A stretch of 40,943 bases of DNA, from the IMG/VR virus record IMGVR_UViG_3300022752_000151, positions 1 to 40,943 of that record; one strand, given 5' to 3'. Below are positions 35,682-40,943 of this stretch, one piece after another; the stretch's first letter is position 1; every line of letters starts with the position of its first letter. This DNA comes from a virus. The notes under the pieces are model-generated. The model ran no database searches. It was not told the origin of the DNA and saw only the letters and a list, made by a program, of their open reading frames with translations. The position numbers and the translations under genes are program-made.

Positions 35682-38465
35682 TTATTTAATAAATTCAAAA
35701 AAGTTACTCCAATAAACCTGTGTACCTTGTGTTATTGATACTCTATAACACCAAATTCCTGAAGATGGAGGTGTTGGTTGAGGATTCATTAAGAACTCAT
35801 TATCACCAACTATAATACTAGGTGAGGTTCTACCTCCACAAGTAGGATTGCTTGCAGGATTACAAGGAGCTAATGTGTATCTACATACATTAGTAGAGAT
35901 ACTTTGAGTACTATTACTCTTAAAATTAATATACCAACGATTATCACTCTTCTTATATACTGTTACAGTAGGTGTAGAAGGAGGAGGAGTTGTACTAACA
36001 GTTATATAAGAAGTTCTAGTAAATGTATTACTTCCGGCAGAGTTAGTTGCAGTCAAACTAACCGTATAACTTCCACTTGTAGTATAAGTGGTGGTAGGAT
36101 TCTTTAAAGTTGAGGTCTGACCATTTCCAAAGTTCCAAAACCAAGAAGTGGGATTCCTACTTGAACTATCAATAAACTGTACAGTAAGTGGAGAAACCCC
36201 TGTAAGTGGAGTTGCTGAGAAATTTGCTACAGGAGCAAGTACTGTTGAAGGATTAACAGTTATATAAGCAGTCCTTATAAATGCATTATTACCTCCTGCA
36301 TTAGCAGCACTAAGAGTAACTGTATATGTTCCGGGTTGAGTATAAGTTACAGAAGGATTCTTAACTGTTGAGGTTACACCATTTCCAAAGTTCCAAAACC
36401 AAGAAGTGGGATTATTAGTAGTTAAGTCTGTAAAATTTACTGTCAATGGAGCAGTACCTGTAAGAGGAGTTCCTGTAAAGTTTACTACAGGTGGAAGAAC
36501 TGTTCCACTTACATTAATAAGATTAACCTTTTCTATTGTATTCTGACCATTCTTATTAATAGCCAATAGAGAAACTGTATAAACTCCTGCACTTGAGAAG
36601 GTAAATCTAGGATTTCTTTCTTGAGAAGTGCCTATTATTGTTCCACTACTATTCTTAAAGTTCCAAACAAATTGAAATGAATTAGTACTAGATAAATTAA
36701 CAAATTGTACTGGAACAGGTGCTGCACCGGTGAGTCTAGAAGCTTGAAACTCAGGTACGGGAATTCCATTATTACCAACAATCCATACATAATCATTTTT
36801 AGTAGCAGAACTAGTTCCAACTGCATTAGAGGCATTAAGGGTAACTCTATAAATACCTGCATTAGCATAAAGATTAGTAGGATTTTTTTGAGTTGAGGTT
36901 TGATTATCACCAAAATCCCAAGCCCAAGTATTAGGAATACCTGTACTCTTATCTTTAAATGTAACCGCTGTTGGACCTGTTAGATTTTGATATGTTTTAT
37001 ATTCAAAAGTACCTTCTACACCAGTAGAGTAAGTTGCTGCAAAATCAGCAATTGGTTGAGTGGGTGTTCCAGGTGATACCCAACAGGCTCTAGCAGTAGC
37101 CTCAAGTGGGTAACCTCTACACACATCAGTATTAGGTGTAGCAGTTCTTGTTTGATAACCATTTCCATCAGGATAAACTTCACCAAGATTATTAGGTATA
37201 CAAGAAGACCAAGGACCATAAGTCCAAGTACAATTATTTGTAGGACCACCTGCTACAGTAGAATTCATTAAGGTTCTTCTCATAACTTCCTTAATTTGAG
37301 GAAAAAAGAAACCTTTAGAGAGATTTATACCACCATTGTTTTGACAATAACTCATTATAGTTCCTTGTCCACCAGAAGATTTAGTAAGGAAAGAACAACC
37401 TGAGGTATATGCTGTACTCTCACCTTGCCAACAAGAATCTAATCTACCTATACTTCCATTAGGCTTATACCATCCACACCACTGAGTATGTCTAGAGCCA
37501 TATAAATGACCTTCCTCATGTGCTACTACATTAATAGTCCAACTGTAATTATTATTTAAGTTTACATTAGTAAATACTCCGCTAACACAAAATTTAATGT
37601 TGGATGTTGGTCCTATTCCTGAAAGATAAGCTAATCCTCCATAATTTTTAAGAGTCAAGAGATGAAGGAGGTCACCACTCTCATTTCTATAATCTGAGGC
37701 AAATTGCAATAATACTTGACTTGAGTTACAAATTAATGCATTATTTACTCCTGTACACATTCTAAAGTATGCACTTGTATCTGTATTAACTATTACCTTA
37801 AAAAGTGTATTAGTAATACCAAGTTCTTGATAATAAGGTAAGACACCTGCATGAACTGATTGCGCCCAATTAAGACAGTTTTGTACAGAACTTCCAAGTG
37901 CTTTGTAGAGGTCAAAGTCTACTACATATACCTTTCTAACTGATTGAGGAAGAATAGAACTAGATTGTGAGATTATATTCTCAGCAGTAGTAGGTAAGAC
38001 ACTTTGTGCTTGTCCAACGGGGCTATTATATTCTACAGGTGCATCTGTTTCTAGAACTTGCCCCTCATTAGATTGTAATACAAGACTATCATCAGTTATA
38101 TTAAGAGAGCCTATAGCACCAATAATTCCAGATTCTGTTACAGTTAAAACTCCAAAGGAATTACCACTCTTAAGACGATAATGTTTAGGTGCTTTAAGAT
38201 TTCTTACTTTTTTCCTACCACCTTTACCTTGAGTAAAGACTTCAGGAGTTGAAAGGAAGATTTCTTCAGCCTCTACATTAGCATATTGTTCATTAAACTT
38301 AAATTTAAGTTTTTTGTTTTTATTTCTAAAGCCATCTACAGACTTTTGAAATTCTTTGTTAAATTTTTTCTTTTTATAAATCTCTACAAATTCTTGTGAG
38401 AATGAATTAAAAGAAATTAAACTTAAACATGTTAGTAGTAAAATTATTTTTTTCATAGTTTTCAT
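35682..38465 (-). CDS. Secreted metzincin metalloprotease with PKD domains, 927 aa
   Basis: Sec signal peptide (MKTMKKIILLLTCLSLISFN, cleavage near SFSQ). A propeptide-like region follows to about residue 170. The catalytic domain (about 175-405) has HEEGHLYGSRH (residues 316-326, the HExxHxxGxxH zinc site), several Cys, and the Met-turn TIMSYC, as in reprolysin/adamalysin-like (M12B) proteases. Residues about 411-450 look like a thrombospondin type 1 repeat (CTWTYGPWSSC). Four PKD domains come next (about 490-825; WAWDFGDN, then two near-identical SWFWNFGNG copies), and a final 90-residue beta module. This is a typical Flavobacteriia secreted protease. An ACTATTTA element upstream (38470-38479) links it to the element's own late class. 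The DNA is richer in C and G than its neighbours, which suggests recent transfer from a host. Confidence 0.88.
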   Translation of the reverse strand: MKTMKKIILLLTCLSLISFNSFSQEFVEIYKKKKFNKEFQKSVDGFRNKNKKLKFKFNEQYANVEAEEIFLSTPEVFTQGKGGRKKVRNLKAPKHYRLKSGNSFGVLTVTESGIIGAIGSLNITDDSLVLQSNEGQVLETDAPVEYNSPVGQAQSVLPTTAENIISQSSSILPQSVRKVYVVDFDLYKALGSSVQNCLNWAQSVHAGVLPYYQELGITNTLFKVIVNTDTSAYFRMCTGVNNALICNSSQVLLQFASDYRNESGDLLHLLTLKNYGGLAYLSGIGPTSNIKFCVSGVFTNVNLNNNYSWTINVVAHEEGHLYGSRHTQWCGWYKPNGSIGRLDSCWQGESTAYTSGCSFLTKSSGGQGTIMSYCQNNGGINLSKGFFFPQIKEVMRRTLMNSTVAGGPTNNCTWTYGPWSSCIPNNLGEVYPDGNGYQTRTATPNTDVCRGYPLEATARACWVSPGTPTQPIADFAATYSTGVEGTFEYKTYQNLTGPTAVTFKDKSTGIPNTWAWDFGDNQTSTQKNPTNLYANAGIYRVTLNASNAVGTSSATKNDYVWIVGNNGIPVPEFQASRLTGAAPVPVQFVNLSSTNSFQFVWNFKNSSGTIIGTSQERNPRFTFSSAGVYTVSLLAINKNGQNTIEKVNLINVSGTVLPPVVNFTGTPLTGTAPLTVNFTDLTTNNPTSWFWNFGNGVTSTVKNPSVTYTQPGTYTVTLSAANAGGNNAFIRTAYITVNPSTVLAPVANFSATPLTGVSPLTVQFIDSSSRNPTSWFWNFGNGQTSTLKNPTTTYTTSGSYTVSLTATNSAGSNTFTRTSYITVSTTPPPSTPTVTVYKKSDNRWYINFKSNSTQSISTNVCRYTLAPCNPASNPTCGGRTSPSIIVGDNEFLMNPQPTPPSSGIWCYRVSITQGTQVYWSNFFEFIK
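36120..36413 (-). repeat. Direct repeat between PKD domains 3 and 4
   Basis: A 35-base stretch is identical at 36120-36154 and 36379-36413 (encoding NPTSWFWNFGNG), and the surrounding PKD codons are also very similar, so one PKD domain arose by recent duplication. Confidence 0.75.
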
Positions 38466-38469
38466 TTTT

Positions 38470-38479
38470 TTTAAATAGT
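38470..38479 (-). promoter_or_regulatory. ACTATTTAAA element before the metalloprotease
   Basis: ACTATTTA is exact on the minus strand, four bases before the first ATG or 13 bases before the second (38456). Confidence 0.4.
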
Positions 38480-38668
38480 ATGATAACTAAAAAAAGTACA
38501 AATTTACTTTAATATTTTTTAAAATTGTATTTGAATCATTTAAATTAAAATTGTACTTAATAGTTTCAGTAACAAGAAATTATATTTATTTTTCTATTTT
38601 TTAGTTATAATTCAAATTCATATATTATATTATTTAACTTAAAATTGTACAATTCTAAGTTTTTAATT

Positions 38669-38708
38669 AAAAAACTTTGAGTTTCCCCAAGGTTTAAAAA
38701 AGTTTTTT
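38669..38708 (-). terminator. Terminator-like hairpin after 38716-39804
   Basis: AAAAAACTTT / AAAGTTTTTT can form a 10-bp stem with a 20-base loop. The rest of 38480-38668 is A/T-rich with three copies of TAAAATTGTA and no gene I can see. Confidence 0.5.
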
Positions 38709-38715
38709 AAGATTT

Positions 38716-39804
38716 TTAATTATTTAAAGTTTTATAAAAATATTTTGTCCATTTTTTAAACCCTTCTGTCATCATAGGTGGATAATGTTGTCTAGAAATA
38801 TCATCCGCAGTAATATTACCAATATACTTTTTTCTAAACGCTGATGATGGATTAATATCAGCATCAGAAGTCTTTCTAGCATAATCATTTGGAACAACAA
38901 ATTTTTCACCTCCTGGCATTATAACATCAATATCATTTGGTTGATTAATTTTTAATTCTACTAATTTAACCCAAGAATTCCATAACATTTGTGAAATTTG
39001 TGCTTCACTTGATTTAGTTAATTCAGAAATTCTTTTTAAGAATTTTACATATTCTTTAGCCAATTTAACAGTACCTTTTGTAATATCAATAATCTTATTA
39101 TTACTATCTTTAATCTTATCAGGTGTTTTAAAACTACCTGATTTACCAATAATACTATTTTCTTTATCAAGGTCTTTATAAAGATTTAAATTAATTGAAT
39201 CAATACAACCTAATCTTCCAATAATAAGTTGAGTAGCAAATGCTGCTTTTGGATATCCAAGAGCAGGTATTTTTAAACATTCTAAATAAATACTAAACAT
39301 AGCATCTTCTTTTGCAATACCACTACTTTTATTATATTTATTAATTAATGGTTTTAATATGGAATAATATTGGTCTCTATTAGTCCAAACAGTATCAATA
39401 CCATCCATTCTAAAATTAAGTACCAATTGAGAAAATGCTTTTGGTATATCTTGATAATCAAGCGATGGGTCTATTAATCTACCATTTTTTCTTAAAAATG
39501 TCATTAATATTGGAAATTTAGGTACAACATCATACCATCTTTGTTGTTGAGTTGCAATAACAAAAATAATCATTTCCGCTAATTCATCAGGACCTGATTG
39601 TGCATATTGGTTGATTAGTGGGTTGTATTTACAAAAACTATTATCAAGAGGTTTAGTTAAATCAAGTAGATTTGCTTGATTCGGTGATATGATAGGTACT
39701 CTTGGTTTATCTACATCTGTATCATATGGTGATGTAATTAATCCTTCTTCTGTATAACCTAACTTTTCAAGAATTAATCTTTTTAATATTCTTTTTAAAC
39801 TCAT
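38716..39804 (-). CDS. Tagged helix-hairpin-helix-like phage protein, 362 aa
   Basis: Tag MSLKRILKRLILEKLGY, nearly the same as at 12506. An Asp/Pro-rich linker leads to an all-helical domain from about residue 70. Its centre, YLECLKIPALGYPKAAFATQ and then LIIGRLGCIDSINLNLY (about 173-210), looks like a helix-hairpin-helix (IPALGYPKA) of the DNA-glycosylase type. I recall related proteins (IPGLG.VKAAF..QL....GCLDTHN) from T4-like phages without assigned function. The last part is polar. A 13-bp inverted repeat covers the sequence just before its start codon, and a variant ACTAATTACA element lies in it. Confidence 0.65.
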   Translation of the reverse strand: MSLKRILKRLILEKLGYTEEGLITSPYDTDVDKPRVPIISPNQANLLDLTKPLDNSFCKYNPLINQYAQSGPDELAEMIIFVIATQQQRWYDVVPKFPILMTFLRKNGRLIDPSLDYQDIPKAFSQLVLNFRMDGIDTVWTNRDQYYSILKPLINKYNKSSGIAKEDAMFSIYLECLKIPALGYPKAAFATQLIIGRLGCIDSINLNLYKDLDKENSIIGKSGSFKTPDKIKDSNNKIIDITKGTVKLAKEYVKFLKRISELTKSSEAQISQMLWNSWVKLVELKINQPNDIDVIMPGGEKFVVPNDYARKTSDADINPSSAFRKKYIGNITADDISRQHYPPMMTEGFKKWTKYFYKTLNN

Positions 39805-39835
39805 TTTAAACTAATTTATTGTAATTAGTTTAAAA
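39804..39835. repeat. 13-bp perfect inverted repeat at a start codon
   Basis: TTTTAAACTAATT and AATTAGTTTAAAA around the loop TATTGT. The left arm begins at the last base of the start codon complement of 38716-39804. Confidence 0.75.
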
Positions 39836-39864
39836 TAAAAAACCCATCGAATTTGATGGGTTTG
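39832..39864 (-). terminator. Terminator of the TerD-like gene
   Basis: AAACCCATC-AAATTC-GATGGGTTT stem of nine pairs; with a six-T run on the minus strand, past the stop codon at 39886. Confidence 0.8.
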
Positions 39865-39885
39865 AAAGATGTTAAACTTTATTAT

Positions 39886-40943
39886 TTAAAGCATCATCTT
39901 TGCTATATCTTCATAGGAATTTGTAAAGTCCTCAAGCATAAAGCAAGTATCTGCATCTTCCTTGTTCTCAACAAGTAATCCCCTTGCTTCTGTGTGTAAT
40001 AAAAGTATATCAAATACTGATACAGCAGGTAATTTACTATAATGATTAATCACATCAATCACATTAGATGAATCAAGTGATGCAACAGGTCTGCCATTAC
40101 TATCTTCATCAATAAAGATATACTCTTTGTTTTCCAAATCCAAGATAGTTACAAGAGTATTAGTTGATTCCGACTGTAACATCTGTGTATTGGTAATCGT
40201 TTGAGGATACCACAATTTATTTGACTCAGGGTATTCTCTTTCCATTAAACCAAATACTGATTCAACAGATGCTAATGAACGACCATTGAAGTTCCTTACA
40301 TCAATCATTACATATCTGTAACCTTTTGCAAGTGTATCATCAATATTAATATCAACATATTCAGCACATGGTCCTTGATGGTGTCTTACATCACCTGAAT
40401 GAAGGTTGTTTTCAAACTTTAAGTTTTGGAATGATAACAAACCTGTTTTCTTATCACCAACAAATGTTGCTGACAAATCCAAATCTTCACTACCATTTTC
40501 ATCCATCCAATAAACAAATGCACGAATAATCTTTGCATCAGGATTATCAAATGCAATTCTTTGTCCTCTAATCCTTGGCTTCAAAGACATATTCAATGAA
40601 CGCATATTTGTTGGTAATGGAATCTTCCTAAGTTCATCATCAATATAAACTTTACCAAGTTTATCAAGATTTGAAAACTTAGTTCTAAGAATATCCCAAA
40701 TTGATTGCTGAATAGCACCAATTGTTCTAACAGGAAGTGCTTCAAGAATAGGAAGAGGGTATGCGGTTCTAGAACCTTTTATTGTTACTCTTCTATAATC
40801 TTGTTTTTTTGCTCTTGATTCAAAGTGAGTATATACTTCAAACAATACTTTATTGGAAGTCTTTGCTGCTGCTGATGCAAAATATTCCATAATCATTTTA
40901 ATATTGTTTGGGTTATTCCTAACCAATGCATCCATTTTTCTTG
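39886..40943 (-). CDS. MXAN_6230/TerD-like protein, C-terminal part (incomplete)
   Basis: Open to the right edge with no upstream stop, so the start is not in the window. The pattern LVRNNPNNIKMIMEYF, then KVLFEVYTHFESRAKK, YPLPILEALP, the segment IPLPTNMRSLNMSLKPRIRG and QRIAF, then VYWMDENGSEDLDLSATFVG, HSGDVRHHQGPCAEYVDI, GYRYVMIDVRNFNGRSL and GLMERE follows the C-terminal half of the MXAN_6230/SCO0854 family. In that family a TerD-like beta domain (calcium-binding, DLDLSA and SGDV loops) follows an alpha-helical part, and an N-terminal RING-type section is usual. Related ter genes are linked to stress and phage defence. It has a terminator at 39832-39864. The ACTATTTATA class is not seen, as the upstream region lies outside. 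Confidence 0.7.
   Translation of the reverse strand, partial: RKMDALVRNNPNNIKMIMEYFASAAAKTSNKVLFEVYTHFESRAKKQDYRRVTIKGSRTAYPLPILEALPVRTIGAIQQSIWDILRTKFSNLDKLGKVYIDDELRKIPLPTNMRSLNMSLKPRIRGQRIAFDNPDAKIIRAFVYWMDENGSEDLDLSATFVGDKKTGLLSFQNLKFENNLHSGDVRHHQGPCAEYVDINIDDTLAKGYRYVMIDVRNFNGRSLASVESVFGLMEREYPESNKLWYPQTITNTQMLQSESTNTLVTILDLENKEYIFIDEDSNGRPVASLDSSNVIDVINHYSKLPAVSVFDILLLHTEARGLLVENKEDADTCFMLEDFTNSYEDIAKMML

Noticed and set aside
35904-37249. Several open frames of 60-90 codons inside the protease gene
   Set aside because: They lie in other frames of a gene with clear domains and show no signal of their own.

Overview
The window looks like part of a large, very AT-rich genome of a tailed phage (or a close phage relative) that infects a member of the Bacteroidetes. 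Three things point to the host. Many promoters match the Bacteroidetes sigma consensus (TTTG or TTG, about 19-22 bases, then TAnnTTTG). A lipoprotein has an acidic run after its lipid-bearing Cys. A secreted metalloprotease with PKD domains is of flavobacterial type. Three things point to a phage: dense, often 4-base-overlapping small genes, freestanding GIY-YIG and HNH endonucleases, and many short Cys-rich peptide modules known from phage proteins. No terminase, portal, capsid or tail gene lies in the window, so the phage assignment is inferred, not proven.

Layout. 1-5,400: a minus-strand block of small accessory (probably early) genes in short operons. Each operon has a near-identical Bacteroidetes-type promoter cassette, and several have strong terminators (a YubB/Api92-like protein, a DUF6915-like protein, a zinc ribbon, a GP88-family protein). 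5,500-6,760: a ferritin-like small protein, then about 800 bases of non-coding DNA with ACATTGT/ACAATGT words, four 24-base tandem repeats and a candidate late non-coding RNA. 6,760-15,400: a set of proteins with a shared type of basic amphipathic N-terminal tag (including a double ADP-ribosyltransferase-like protein), a C5 DNA methyltransferase, and secreted/lipoprotein genes. 15,386-15,675: a small membrane protein and a CAT-anticodon tRNA. 15,746-26,989: one 3,747-residue gene. 27,015-31,637: more tagged proteins with two homing-type endonucleases. 31,634-35,630: a minus-strand operon of tiny, translationally coupled genes, with a separate structured RNA unit. 35,682-38,465: a secreted metzincin protease. 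38,716-40,943: a tagged helix-hairpin-helix-like protein and the C-terminal part of an MXAN_6230/TerD-like protein that runs off the edge.

The main story is the 3,747-residue protein and its relatives. It is built from six modules of three types (A, B, C), each with a Cys/His-containing core domain, usually followed by about 33-residue IGGKEFIMNL repeats. A 37-residue linker (ending FLLE, LLSE or LLNE) separates the modules. The linker ends match the N-terminal tags of standalone genes nearby. The standalone type B gene begins with a tag ending LNEIKALDAYNQYYKG and has 484 residues; the internal type B module after linker 1 is also about 484 residues and begins LNEISIDAAYEQHYKE. I infer that the giant gene arose by end-to-end fusion of tagged cargo genes. 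I also infer that the tags may be capsid-targeting peptides cut by a prohead protease, as for T4 Alt and internal proteins, so that this region would encode an arsenal of virion-packaged, injected effectors, one of them as a polyprotein. The modular structure is seen directly; the packaging and cleavage are hypotheses.

Two expression classes are visible. Accessory genes use TAnnTTTG promoters. Most tagged genes and several others, on both strands, have ACTATTTATA about 10-30 bases before the start codon, a probable late promoter element (it is the reverse complement of the T4 late box TATAAATA followed by GT).
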